The position numbers and the translations under genes were made by a program. This document shows positions 8,141 through 16,031 of a stretch of 64,000 nt of DNA, one piece after another. Positions within the stretch are counted from its first letter, which is position 1, and each line of letters begins with the position of its first letter. This DNA comes from Microlunatus parietis (GTDB lineage: Bacteria; Actinomycetota; Actinomycetes; Propionibacteriales; Propionibacteriaceae): the NCBI RefSeq assembly GCF_013407955.1, contig NZ_JACCBU010000001.1:1488001-1552000 (forward strand), given 5' to 3'. Under the pieces are notes generated by a model, which had not been told where the DNA came from, made no database searches, and worked only from the letters and a program-made list of their open reading frames with translations.

Positions 8141-9281
8141 CCGAGACGCCGATCTCGGCCGCGGCAAGATCGAGATCGCGGCCCGAGTCGTCGTCCAGCC
8201 ATCCTTCCGGCAGCGCCACCCGGTCCCGCGGCGAGCCCTGACGCCCGCGCGGCAGCCCGAGTTCGCCGACCGGGAACTCCAGGTCCGGATCCAGCTGGCC
8301 GAGCGCCCGGTCAAGATCATCGAAGCTGGTGATCAGGCCGAGCTGCCGGCGGATCTCGCTGCCGACCGGGAATCCCTTGAAATACCAGGCCATGTGCTTG
8401 CGCAGGTCGGTCAGCCCGTGCCGCTCGTTGCTCAGCCCGGCCAGCAGCTCGGCGTGCCGGCGGACCATGATCGCGACCTCGCCGAGCCGGGGCAGGGTCC
8501 GGGTCGGCCGGCCGGCGAACGCATCGGCAAGATCACGGAACAGCCAGGGCCGGCCGAGACAGCCGCGGCCGATCACGACGCCGTCGACACCGGTCTGCTC
8601 GACCATCCGCAGGGCGTCGGCCGCCTCCCAGATGTCGCCGTTGCCGAGCACCGGGATGCTCACAGACGCCTTGAGTTTCGCGATCGCGTCCCAATCGGCC
8701 ACGCCGGAATAGGCCTGCCGCGCGGTCCGGCCGTGCAGCGCGATCGCCGCGCAGCCCGAGTCCTCGGCGATCCGGCCGGCGTCCAGGTAGGTGAGATGAT
8801 CTTCGTCGATGCCCATCCGGGTCTTCATCGTCACCGGCACGCCGTAGCGTTCGCCGGCTGTGACCGTCGCGCGCAGGATCGCGGCCAGCCGGTCCCGTTT
8901 GTACGGCAGCGCCGCTCCCCCGCCCTTCCGGGTCACCTTGGGCACCGGGCAGCCGAAGTTCAGGTCCAGGTGGCCGACCCCGTACTCGTTGCAGAGGATC
9001 TCCGCCGCCTCGGCCATGATCAGCGGATCGACGCCGTACAGCTGAACCGAGCGGATCTTCTCGCCCGGGTCGAACTGCAGCATCTGCACCGTCTTGCGGT
9101 CACGCTCGACGATGCCGCGCGACGTGATCATCTCGCACACGTACAGCCCGGCGCCCTGCTCCCGGCACAGCTGCCGGAACGCGGCGTTGGTGATGCCCGC
9201 CATCGGCGCAAGCACCACCGGCGTCTCGACCAGGTGCGGTCCGAGCCGGAGGCTCTTGTGGGTCTCGACGGTGTCTGTCAT
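8133..9281 (-). CDS. dusB: tRNA-dihydrouridine synthase (DusB type)
   Basis: 382 residues; an FMN enzyme that reduces uridines in the tRNA D-arm using NADPH. The N-terminal VVLAPMAGITNAAFRQLCRE is the FMN-binding family start. HLDLNFGCPVPKVTRKGGGAAL contains the catalytic Cys, and VTMKTRMGID, ALHGRTARQAYSG and DGVVIGRGCLGRPWLF complete the barrel. A C-terminal extension of about 60 residues (from LGQLDPDLEF) is unremarkable. Its ATG overlaps the vapC stop (ATGA), so translation of this housekeeping gene is coupled to a toxin gene. Confidence 0.93.
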   Translation of the reverse strand: MTDTVETHKSLRLGPHLVETPVVLAPMAGITNAAFRQLCREQGAGLYVCEMITSRGIVERDRKTVQMLQFDPGEKIRSVQLYGVDPLIMAEAAEILCNEYGVGHLDLNFGCPVPKVTRKGGGAALPYKRDRLAAILRATVTAGERYGVPVTMKTRMGIDEDHLTYLDAGRIAEDSGCAAIALHGRTARQAYSGVADWDAIAKLKASVSIPVLGNGDIWEAADALRMVEQTGVDGVVIGRGCLGRPWLFRDLADAFAGRPTRTLPRLGEVAIMVRRHAELLAGLSNERHGLTDLRKHMAWYFKGFPVGSEIRRQLGLITSFDDLDRALGQLDPDLEFPVGELGLPRGRQGSPRDRVALPEGWLDDDSGRDLDLAAAEIGVSGG

Positions 9282-9679
9282 GACGGCGTGATCCCTACGA
9301 CGCCCGGCAGATCGCCGAACTTGGCCTTCGCGTCGAGCGAGACGACGGTCCGGCTCGACTCGAGTGCATGAGCTGCGATGATCAGATCATGCGCGCCGCG
9401 AGTCGTTCCAGAACGACGGGTATACGCGAGCAGCTGGGCATGGTGAGTGGCAGTCCGCGAGGTGTAGTCGAGCACTTCGAGTTCGGCAAGGAAGACGTCG
9501 AGGCTCCGCGAACGCGCTGCTGCCCGCGGTTGAGAGTCGGCCAGTTCGATACCGACCCGATACTCGGCAAGAGTCACGGCAGCAATCACGACTTGATCAT
9601 CGTCGAAGATGGACTGCTCGAGCTTCCCGCGCTCGTAGGCGATCAGCACACCCGTGTCCAGAATCAACTTTCGGCCCAC
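9278..9679 (-). CDS. vapC: VapC-type PIN-domain ribonuclease toxin
   Basis: 133 residues, the usual VapC length. The acidic PIN active site is complete: LILDTGVLIAYERG (Asp), VTLAEYRVGIE (Glu), GAHDLIIAAHALE (Asp) and VVSLDAKAKFGDLPGV. VapC toxins cleave tRNA or rRNA unless bound by the antitoxin. Its start lies inside the 3' end of the Phd antitoxin gene (16-nt overlap), typical of a coupled pair. Its stop overlaps the dus start. Confidence 0.9.
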   Translation of the reverse strand: MGRKLILDTGVLIAYERGKLEQSIFDDDQVVIAAVTLAEYRVGIELADSQPRAAARSRSLDVFLAELEVLDYTSRTATHHAQLLAYTRRSGTTRGAHDLIIAAHALESSRTVVSLDAKAKFGDLPGVVGITPS

Positions 9680-9927
9680 GGGTCCCTCACGTCGCTCGAG
9701 ACGAAGGACAGCGCAGCGGCGATGTCGGCCTCAAATTCGTCGTCCGGCGGCGGAATGGCGGCCTTCTCGAGTGCGAGCCGCAGGTCCCGACCCGTCTTCT
9801 TCGGAGCCGGGGACACAGTCGCGACGGTGCGACCGTGCCGCACGATGGTGATCGTCTCCCCGTGCTCAGCCCGGTCCAGCACCGCGGAAAAGTTCCGCGA
9901 CGCTTCGGCAGCGGTCATGGTGGTCAC
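9664..9927 (-). CDS. Phd/YefM-type antitoxin
   Basis: 87 residues from GTG, or 84 from the ATG at 9918. The N-terminal TAAEASRNFSAVLDRAEHGE followed by TITIVRHGRTVATVSP is the Phd/YefM DNA-binding fold. The acidic C-terminus (PDDEFEADIAAALSFV) would wrap the toxin. No ribosome site precedes either start, and the palindrome at 9926-9950 overlaps the GTG, so initiation is probably leaderless or near-leaderless. Autorepression by antitoxin-toxin complexes is usual for this family. Confidence 0.88.
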   Translation of the reverse strand: MTTMTAAEASRNFSAVLDRAEHGETITIVRHGRTVATVSPAPKKTGRDLRLALEKAAIPPPDDEFEADIAAALSFVSSDVRDPWAES

Positions 9928-9950
9928 GGATTCAGAATATCTGAATCCGT
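9926..9950. promoter_or_regulatory. 25-bp palindrome, autoregulatory operator of phd-vapC
   Basis: Two perfect 11-base arms (ACGGATTCAGA and its complement) surround ATA. The palindrome covers the GTG start of the antitoxin gene, where TA operators normally lie. Confidence 0.7.
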
Positions 9951-9977
9951 GCCGGCAGCCAACTTCTGCCCGTCATA

Positions 9978-10000
9978 CTACCGCTGGTAGGATAGCGCCC
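9978..10000 (+). promoter_or_regulatory. operator and -10 of the second toxin-antitoxin pair
   Basis: CTACC-GCT-GGTAG (9978-9990) is a perfect 5-bp dyad. TAGGAT (9988-9993) ends seven bases before the ATG at 10001 and makes a good -10 element. The transcript would then begin at or next to the ATG, that is, leaderless. The dyad overlapping the -10 fits autorepression. Confidence 0.5.
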
Positions 10001-10249
10001 ATGGCCAGCAAGAAGTATTCGGTGAGTCTGCCCGAGGAACTTGCCGAGGACGTACGCGCACGCGTCGGACCCGGCGGATTCTCCGCGTACATCGCGGCGG
10101 CCCTCGAACAACAGGTCGCCATGGACAAGCTCGGTGAACTCGTCGCGGACTTCGAAAAGAACCACGATCCGCTGACCGAAGAGGAGATCGAGGCCGCGCG
10201 CAAGGAACTCACCCATCACCGCGACGGGTCCTCAGGGGCTGCCGCTTGA
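10001..10249 (+). CDS. antitoxin of a VapBC-like pair
   Basis: 82 residues. The N-terminal KKYSVSLPEELAEDVRARVG resembles ribbon-helix-helix or CopG-like strands. GGFSAYIAAALEQQVAMDKL and the Glu-rich tail DPLTEEEIEAARKEL are common in actinobacterial VapB-like antitoxins. The ATG at 10001 is chosen because a -10 box and dyad sit immediately upstream and the longer frame has no family similarity. Its TGA overlaps the ATG of the downstream PIN gene. Confidence 0.75.
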   Translation: MASKKYSVSLPEELAEDVRARVGPGGFSAYIAAALEQQVAMDKLGELVADFEKNHDPLTEEEIEAARKELTHHRDGSSGAAA

Positions 10250-10641
10250 TGGCGGGCACTCTGCTGCTGGACTCCGAGGGATTGTCGAGGCTTTACCTGC
10301 AGGAGCCGCGCATGCTTGCGAGAGTCGAGGTTGCGCGACAGGAAGGCATCCGTATCGGAACGACGACGATGACTCGCCTTGAGGCCGAGCAGGCTCGAGT
10401 GCACCGGTCTCGAATCGCCTGGACTCTTTCCCACATTGATGTGCATCCCATCACTCGCGAGGTCGGTGATGGAGCCGCCGAGCTGCTGCGAACGCATGGG
10501 TTGAGCGGTCACAAACACGCCATTGACGCGACGTTGGCAGCGATCGCGCGGTCGGCACCTGCGCCGGTCACGGTTGCGACCTCCGATCCCGAGGATTTGG
10601 AGCTGCTGTGCGGACCGGCGATCGAGATCCTCAGGCTCTGA
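10249..10641 (+). CDS. PIN-domain toxin, second VapC-like
   Basis: 130 residues from the ATG at 10249, which overlaps the antitoxin stop (TGATG). PIN acidic residues are visible in LLLDSEGLSRLY, TTTMTRLEAEQAR, GHKHAIDATLAAIA and VATSDPEDLELL. It is more divergent than the neighbouring VapC. The pair is divergent from the first toxin-antitoxin pair across 73 nt and converges on a methyltransferase gene. Confidence 0.78.
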   Translation: MAGTLLLDSEGLSRLYLQEPRMLARVEVARQEGIRIGTTTMTRLEAEQARVHRSRIAWTLSHIDVHPITREVGDGAAELLRTHGLSGHKHAIDATLAAIARSAPAPVTVATSDPEDLELLCGPAIEILRL

Positions 10642-10649
10642 CCTGATTC

Positions 10650-11354
10650 TTAGGAAGCGGCCGCTCGGACCAAGGCGGTCCCGCGCTGCTCGGTCCAATT
10701 TCCCGAGTGCAGAGCCGACTCCTCCTGAAGGCGGCGCAGCCCTTGGCGTAGCTCGTGTCCGTCGAGATCGGGATATCGAGCCTTCGCATCGACCACCGCG
10801 GTGGACGCCAGGCGTTCGGCATCGATGCGCCGGTCCCGCAGGACGCGTTCGCTGGTGACCTCGCCGAATCCCGCTGCAGACAGCCAGTTCGTGATCATGG
10901 AAAGCCCCGGCAGCCGGGCGAGTTGGGCGGCGGCCACGGTCGGAAACAGTCGGTACGGCAGCGATCCCGCCGCGTCGGCCGGCAGCACGGTCTTGATCAA
11001 CAACGATCCGCCCGGCCGGAGCAGCCGACGGGCCTCGGCGACCGCCTGAGCCGGATCGGGCAATCGGTGCAGCAGCAGGGACATGATCGCGCAGTCGACC
11101 GAGCCGTCGGCCAACGGCACGGCTTGCGCATCGGCGACCAGCCAGCGGACCGGTGAGTCCCGCCCGCCGGCGTACCGAACGAACGTCGCCGAGAGGTCGC
11201 AGCCGAGGTCGAGGACCAGGTCGCCGGCGCCGATCGGCCCGAGCCCGGCGAGCCGGGACACCCAGACGTCCACGGAATCCCTGCTGTAGCGGCGATCGAA
11301 GTCCTGCGCGGAGCCGAGGTCGGCCCAGCGTGACAGTTGCCCACGCCCGGTCAT
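10650..11354 (-). CDS. SAM-dependent methyltransferase, class I
   Basis: 234 residues. The Rossmann glycine motif is LVLDLGCDLSATFVRYAG, followed by WLVADAQAVPLADGSVDCAIMSLLLHRLPD and ARRLLRPGGSLLIK, the standard class I order. The start is set at MTGRGQLSRWADL (11354); the longer upstream frame is shadow. The substrate is unknown. Low numbers of Lys and no transmembrane segment indicate a cytoplasmic enzyme. It converges on the PIN toxin gene. Confidence 0.85.
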   Translation of the reverse strand: MTGRGQLSRWADLGSAQDFDRRYSRDSVDVWVSRLAGLGPIGAGDLVLDLGCDLSATFVRYAGGRDSPVRWLVADAQAVPLADGSVDCAIMSLLLHRLPDPAQAVAEARRLLRPGGSLLIKTVLPADAAGSLPYRLFPTVAAAQLARLPGLSMITNWLSAAGFGEVTSERVLRDRRIDAERLASTAVVDAKARYPDLDGHELRQGLRRLQEESALHSGNWTEQRGTALVRAAAS

Positions 11355-11459
11355 GATCAACACCGTAGCCCGAGATCGTCGTCGTCGGTTTCGTCCAAGA
11401 CCCGCAGGGCTCCCGACACTAGAGTCGGCCTCCTCAGCAACGACTTGGAGGAGGTTTCG

Positions 11460-12035
11460 GTGGCACGGGAGTTGGTCTGGACCGGGTTCATGTCGCTCGA
11501 CGGCGTGATGGATTCGCCGGGTGGCGAGTCGGAGGGGCATGACGGCGGCGGCTGGGTGTTCGACGTGGAGTTCTCCGAGGAGGCGTACTCGCTGAAGAGT
11601 GAGGAGCTCGAGGACACGGCCGCGCTGATGTTCGGCCGGCGCAGCTACGAGGCCTTCGCGCCGATCTGGCCGGGCTCGGAGGATCACGCGGCCTACAAGG
11701 AGATCCCGAAGTACGTGGTCTCGTCGACCCTGGGCGAGGACGCGCTGGTCGACGGCTGGGGCCCGATCACCGTCCTCCGGTCCACCGAGGACGTCGCGGC
11801 CTTGAAAGAACAGGACGGCGGCGGGATCTTCATTCACGGCAGCCCCACGCTCGGCCTGCGACTGGCCGAGGCCGGCCTGATCGACCGGTACAACCTGCTC
11901 GTCTTCCCGGTCCTGCTCGGCGCCGGCAAGAGCGTGTTCCCGCGGACCGACCCGGGCAAGCAGAAGCTCCGCCTGCGCGACGCCGACAGCTATGCCAACG
12001 GGGTGGCGAAGCTCGTCTACGAGGTGGTGCGCTGA
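11460..12035 (+). CDS. dihydrofolate reductase-fold protein (RibD C-terminal family)
   Basis: 191 residues from GTG, with GGAGGAGG about 6 nt upstream. VWTGFMSLDGVMDSPGGE, ALMFGRRSYEAFAPIWPG, KYVVSST, GGGIFIHGSPTLGLRLAEAGL and VFPVLLGAGKSVFP are the hallmarks of the RibD-C/YyaP group of NADPH-binding reductase-like proteins. These stand-alone members are widespread in actinomycetes and mostly of unknown substrate. It converges with the AraC gene and overlaps its 3' end by 19 nt. Confidence 0.85.
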   Translation: MARELVWTGFMSLDGVMDSPGGESEGHDGGGWVFDVEFSEEAYSLKSEELEDTAALMFGRRSYEAFAPIWPGSEDHAAYKEIPKYVVSSTLGEDALVDGWGPITVLRSTEDVAALKEQDGGGIFIHGSPTLGLRLAEAGLIDRYNLLVFPVLLGAGKSVFPRTDPGKQKLRLRDADSYANGVAKLVYEVVR

Positions 12036-12727
12036 CCGACCTCGAGCGCGATCGCCCCGCCCGCGCCGGCCCGGAGCTGGCCGGCCGTCCGGCCGACGTA
12101 GCGGCGCAGCGCCCGGGCCAGATGAGGCTCGTCGTAGTAGCCCAGCTTGTCGACCACGTCGGCCGCCGGCACGCCGTCACCGAGCAGGACGGCTGCTGTC
12201 CGGGCCCGCTCGATCTGCCGGACGGCGCCCTGCCGTAGCCCGGTCGCGGCCCGGAACCGCCGCTCGACCGTGCGCTCGGTGACCGGTGGCCGCCCGCCGC
12301 GCAACACCTCCGCGACCAGCGGGTCGCGCTCGATGACGCCCCGCCGGACCAGCCGCTCGACCAGGGCTTCGGCGTCGTCGGCACCGGGCGTCGGCCACCG
12401 GACGCCGTCCAGCCGGAACGACCGCCGGGTCGTGTCGGGCAGCATCAGGCCGCCGTCGAGCAGGTCCGTCCCGGCCACCGCCCGGAGCGAGGTGCCGACG
12501 GCGAACTGGATCCCGACGAACATGGCGCCCTCGGGCACCGGTGCGGTCCCGGTCCGGCTCTCCGGTCCGGCGACGCTCGCGTACGACCTCCCCAGCTGCT
12601 GCCAGAACACCAGGCCCCAGGTCTCCGAGGCGACCGAGGTCATCTCCGAGACCTGGTCGCTCCGGCAGGTCCACACGGTGGCGATCCACGGCGAATCGGA
12701 CGCGCGCGAGCCGAACTGCAGGCGCAT
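12017..12727 (-). CDS. AraC-family transcriptional regulator
   Basis: 236 residues. The C-terminal AraC domain has two helix-turn-helix units: VTERTVERRFRAATGLRQGAV and AADVVDKLGYYDEPHLARAL, the latter being the conserved second motif. The N-terminal half (GAMFVGIQFAVGTSLRAVAG, then LMLPDTTRRSFRLDG) is a cupin-like sensor of the kind that pairs with this domain. The ligand is unknown. It lies between glyS and the RibD-like gene. Confidence 0.83.
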   Translation of the reverse strand: MRLQFGSRASDSPWIATVWTCRSDQVSEMTSVASETWGLVFWQQLGRSYASVAGPESRTGTAPVPEGAMFVGIQFAVGTSLRAVAGTDLLDGGLMLPDTTRRSFRLDGVRWPTPGADDAEALVERLVRRGVIERDPLVAEVLRGGRPPVTERTVERRFRAATGLRQGAVRQIERARTAAVLLGDGVPAADVVDKLGYYDEPHLARALRRYVGRTAGQLRAGAGGAIALEVGQRTTS

Positions 12728-12748
12728 CGGACTACCGCGGGTCCATGA

Positions 12749-14140
12749 TCAACAGCCGATCAGCCTGGTCGCCAGGTAGTCGGTGATCTTGTCCAGCGAC
12801 ACCCGCTCCTGCGCCATCGAGTCCCGCTCGCGGACCGTGACAGCATGATCATCAAGGGTGTCGAAGTCGACCGTGATGCAGTACGGCGTGCCGATCTCGT
12901 CCTGCCGGCGGTAGCGGCGGCCGATCGCCTGGGCGTCGTCGAAGTCGACGTTCCAGTTCTTGCGTAGCTCGGCGGCAAGATCACGGGCCTTCGGGGACAG
13001 CGCCTCGTTGCGGGACAGCGGCAGGACGGCGGCCTTCACCGGAGCGAGCCGATGATCAAGCCTGAGCACGGTCCGCTTGTCCACGCCACCCTTGGTGTTC
13101 GGCGCCTCGTCCTCGGTGTAGGCATCGATCAAGAACGTCATCAGCGATCGGGTCAGGCCGGCGGCCGGCTCGATCACGTACGGGGTGTAGCGCTCGTTCT
13201 TGGCCTGGTCGAAGTAGGACAGGTCCTGCCCGGACGCCTTGCTGTGCGTCGAAAGGTCGAAGTCGGTCCGGTTGGCGATGCCCTCCAGCTCGCCCCACTC
13301 GCTGCCCGCGAAGCCGAACCGGTATTCGATGTCGACGGTCCGGGTGGAGTAGTGGGACAGCTTCTCCTTCGGGTGCTCGAAGTGCCGCAGGTTGTCCCGG
13401 TCGACGCCGAGGTCGACGTACCAGTTGGTCCGCTCGTCGATCCAGTACTGGTGCCACTCCTCGTCCGTCCCGGGCTCGACGAAGAACTCCATCTCCATCT
13501 GCTCGAACTCGCGGGTCCGGAAGATGAAGTTGCCCGGCGTGATCTCGTTCCGGAACGACTTGCCGACCTGCCCGATGCCGAACGGCGGCTTCTTCCGCGT
13601 CGTCTGCACCACGTTGGCGAAGTTGACGAAGATGCCCTGCGCGGTCTCCGGCCGCAGGTAGTGCAGGCCGGACGCATCCTCGACCACGCCGAGGTAGGTC
13701 TTGAGCATCCCGTTGAAGTCGCGCGGCTCGGTGTACTGGCCGCGGGTGCCGCAGTGCGGGCAGGGGACGTCGGTCAGCGGGACGTCGTCGGGATTGTCGA
13801 TCCCCTTCCGCTCCGCGAACTCCTCCTGCAGATGGTCCGCCCGGAACCGGCGATGGCAGCTGAGGCATTCGACCAGCGGATCGGTGAAGACGTCCAGGTG
13901 CCCGGAGGCCTGCCAGACCGGCGTCGGCAGGATCACCGAGGAGTCCAGCCCGACCACGTCCTCGCGGGAGGTGACCACGGAACGCCACCACTGCCTCTTG
14001 ATGTTCTCCTTCAATTCGACGCCGAGCGGGCCGTAGTCCCACGCGGAGCGCGTACCGCCGTAGATCTCACCGGCCGGAAAGACGAATCCGCGCCTCTTGC
14101 AGAGGCTGGTGACATTGTCCAGACGACTTGCGGCGGCCAC
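12749..14140 (-). CDS. glyS: glycyl-tRNA synthetase, single-chain class II
   Basis: 463 residues from the GTG at 14140, the usual length for the alpha2 type. It charges tRNA-Gly. [39 protein letters not shown] (motif 2 region), [20 protein letters not shown] and [20 protein letters not shown] (motif 3) are diagnostic. The C-terminal anticodon domain ends with [20 protein letters not shown]. Two CxxC pairs (CLSCHRRF and CPHCGTRGQ) form a probable zinc knuckle that mycobacterial homologues appear to lack. A longer start at 14194 is open but lacks family similarity. Confidence 0.96.
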   Translation of the reverse strand: MAAASRLDNVTSLCKRRGFVFPAGEIYGGTRSAWDYGPLGVELKENIKRQWWRSVVTSREDVVGLDSSVILPTPVWQASGHLDVFTDPLVECLSCHRRFRADHLQEEFAERKGIDNPDDVPLTDVPCPHCGTRGQYTEPRDFNGMLKTYLGVVEDASGLHYLRPETAQGIFVNFANVVQTTRKKPPFGIGQVGKSFRNEITPGNFIFRTREFEQMEMEFFVEPGTDEEWHQYWIDERTNWYVDLGVDRDNLRHFEHPKEKLSHYSTRTVDIEYRFGFAGSEWGELEGIANRTDFDLSTHSKASGQDLSYFDQAKNERYTPYVIEPAAGLTRSLMTFLIDAYTEDEAPNTKGGVDKRTVLRLDHRLAPVKAAVLPLSRNEALSPKARDLAAELRKNWNVDFDDAQAIGRRYRRQDEIGTPYCITVDFDTLDDHAVTVRERDSMAQERVSLDKITDYLATRLIGC

Positions 14141-14201
14141 GTGCTGCTCCAATACGGTGATGAAGGATTTTCTCTCGCGGTACGGGATTCGCACCGACGC
14201 C

Positions 14202-14528
14202 TCAGGATAACGGCCCGAGCCCGGAACCCCGGGCCTGGTTTTCGCCGACCAGCTCCGCGTCGTCGTACGCGCTCGGCTCGTCGATCGCGACCGAGAGCAG
14301 CGGCACCACGACCGACTTCGCCTCGAACCCCTGCAGCGCCCGCCGGTAGGAACCGACGTCGGCCCACCGGGTGGTGATCGTCCACAACTCCGGATCGTCC
14401 AGGTTGCGCCCGAAGTCGACGCTGCGGAAGCCCTTCGCGGCCTCCAGCACCCGCACCGCGGCGGCCGCCCGGTCGGCGAACGAGGCGGCCTCGGCCACCG
14501 GGACCCGGAAGCGGCTGATCGCGATCAT
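14202..14528 (-). CDS. ABM-fold (antibiotic biosynthesis monooxygenase-like) protein
   Basis: 108 residues from the ATG at 14528. [30 protein letters not shown] and [20 protein letters not shown] match the dimeric alpha/beta barrel ABM pattern, in which small cofactor-independent oxygenases or heme enzymes occur. The Trp-x-x-x-x-x-W spacing (WTITTRW) is typical. No active-site prediction is possible. Upstream of glyS on the same strand. Confidence 0.7.
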   Translation of the reverse strand: MIAISRFRVPVAEAASFADRAAAAVRVLEAAKGFRSVDFGRNLDDPELWTITTRWADVGSYRRALQGFEAKSVVVPLLSVAIDEPSAYDDAELVGENQARGSGLGPLS

Positions 14529-14644
14529 TCGGACGAGGATAGGGCCTGATGACCGAAATCCAGCGCGCGTTCGCCGAGCAGGGCCGAAACGGACTCGTTC
14601 GAGCGGAGTGAGCTGGATCCCGGACACCTCCCTACACTGGTCAG

Positions 14645-14935
14645 ATGTCCGAGCCGACACAGCCCACGTTCCGCCAGTCGATGGAGCGGGTGAGCCGGCC
14701 GGCCCTGGTCCGCCTGACGGCCCTGCCGCGCCTGATCATCCCGATCGCGACGCTCGCCCTGGTCGCCGTGGGAGCCTTCGCACCGCTGCCAGTGGCCATG
14801 ATCGCGTTCCTGCTGGTGTTCGCGTTCATCGCCTGGATCTCGTACCTGTCCTGGCCCGCGATCCCCACCAGCGGCAAGGCGATCCGCGCCGTCATGCTCG
14901 CCCTGATCGCCGTGCTGGCGATCACCCGCTTCTGA
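14645..14935 (+). CDS. small conserved-looking actinobacterial membrane protein
   Basis: 96 residues with hydrophobic stretches IIPIATLALVAVGAFAPL, AMIAFLLVFAFIAWISYL and AVMLALIAVLAITRF; the N-terminus carries an Arg-rich basic segment. Similar short proteins with a YLSWPAIPTSGKAIR-like loop occur in actinomycetes, but I cannot assign a function. A strong terminator follows at 14947. Confidence 0.7.
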   Translation: MSEPTQPTFRQSMERVSRPALVRLTALPRLIIPIATLALVAVGAFAPLPVAMIAFLLVFAFIAWISYLSWPAIPTSGKAIRAVMLALIAVLAITRF

Positions 14936-14946
14936 CCGGCCCATTC

Positions 14947-14986
14947 GGGGACGATCGGGTCCGCGCACCGCGACCGGATCGTCCCC
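14947..14986 (+). terminator. strong intrinsic terminator
   Basis: GGGGACGATC (14947-14956) pairs perfectly with 14977-14986, and the stem continues GGGTC/GACCG with one mismatch around a 10-nt loop. TTTCTCC follows. It separates the small membrane protein gene from the zinc operon. Confidence 0.8.
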
Positions 14987-15023
14987 TTTCTCCTGCCTGC
15001 ACGGAACGCCCGGGCCGGCGGAT

Positions 15024-15060
15024 TTGACGGGGCCGAGTATCTTATTGAAAATGGTTTTCA
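15024..15060 (+). promoter_or_regulatory. znu promoter with Zur box
   Basis: TGAAAATGGTTTTCA (15046-15060) is a near-perfect dyad and matches the actinobacterial Zur consensus (TGAAAATNNTTTTCA). It overlaps the likely -10 region and touches the ATG at 15060. TTGACG at 15024-15029 is a plausible -35. Zinc-loaded Zur bound here would block transcription; the zur gene is the fourth gene of the same operon. Confidence 0.85.
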
Positions 15061-16031
15061 TGCATAGGTTCCCGCGCGCGCTCATCGGCCTGGTCACGTC
15101 GTCATTCCTCCTCCTTGCTGCGGCGTGCGGGTCCCCAACCGGAACCGGAGGGAGCGCGGCGCAGCCTGGTCAGCTGTCCGTACTCACCTCGATCTACCCG
15201 TTCCAGTTCATCGCCGAGCGCGTCGCGGGGCCTCATGCACAAGTCCAGAACCTGACCCAGCCCGGAGCCGAACCGCACGATCTCGAGCTGACCCCGCAGC
15301 AGGTGGCCGAGCTGGCCAAGGCCGATCTCGTCGTGTACGAGAAGACGCTGCAGCCCGCCGTCGACGCCGGGGTGGAACAGAACGCCGGCGACAACGTGCT
15401 GGAGACGTCGACCGTCGTCCCGCTGCAGCCGGTCGCCGCCGAGGAACACGATCACGGCGAGGGCGAGGAGACCGAGGAAGGCGGGGAGCACGAGGAGCAC
15501 GATCACGGCGGCCTCGATCCGCACGTCTGGCTCGATCCCCACAACATGATCACGATCACGAAGGCGGTCGCCGAGCGGCTCGCCGCGATCGATCCCGATC
15601 ATGCCGCCGACTACACCGCCAACGCCGACGCGCTGACCAAGGAACTGACCGGCCTCGACCAGGAGTACGCCAGCGGCCTGAAGCAGTGCGAGCGCAAGGA
15701 GTTCATCACCAATCACGCCGCGTTCGGCTACCTGGCCAAGCGCTACGGCCTGACCCAGCTCGCGATCAGCGGGATCAGCCCGGACGCCGAGCCGTCGCCC
15801 GCCCGGATCGCCGAGATCCACGAGGAGGCGACCGAGCACAAGATCACCACGATCTTCTACGAGACGCTGGTCTCACCGGCCGTCGCGGAAGCGATCGCCG
15901 CCGACCTCAAGCTGAAGACCGATGTTCTCGATCCGATCGAGGGCATCACCCAGCAATCGCGCGGTACGGACTACCTTGAGATCATGCGTGCCAACCTCAC
16001 CGCGCTGAAGTCCGCCAACTCATGCAGCTGA
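15060..16031 (+). CDS. znuA: zinc ABC transporter substrate-binding lipoprotein
   Basis: 323 residues (326 if the in-frame ATG at 15051 is used). A short signal ends in LLLAAAC, a lipobox, giving a membrane-anchored lipoprotein. The cluster A-I fold shows in LSVLTSIYPFQFIAERVAG, the metal ligand in PGAEPHDLELTP (His), then DPHVWLDPHNM (His), FITNHAAFGYLAKRYGL (His) and VLDPIEGI (Asp). A Glu/His-rich loop (EEHDHGEGEE...EEHDHGG) is typical of zinc-specific members. The start lies inside the Zur box region, suggesting leaderless or nearly leaderless translation. Confidence 0.95.
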   Translation: MHRFPRALIGLVTSSFLLLAAACGSPTGTGGSAAQPGQLSVLTSIYPFQFIAERVAGPHAQVQNLTQPGAEPHDLELTPQQVAELAKADLVVYEKTLQPAVDAGVEQNAGDNVLETSTVVPLQPVAAEEHDHGEGEETEEGGEHEEHDHGGLDPHVWLDPHNMITITKAVAERLAAIDPDHAADYTANADALTKELTGLDQEYASGLKQCERKEFITNHAAFGYLAKRYGLTQLAISGISPDAEPSPARIAEIHEEATEHKITTIFYETLVSPAVAEAIAADLKLKTDVLDPIEGITQQSRGTDYLEIMRANLTALKSANSCS

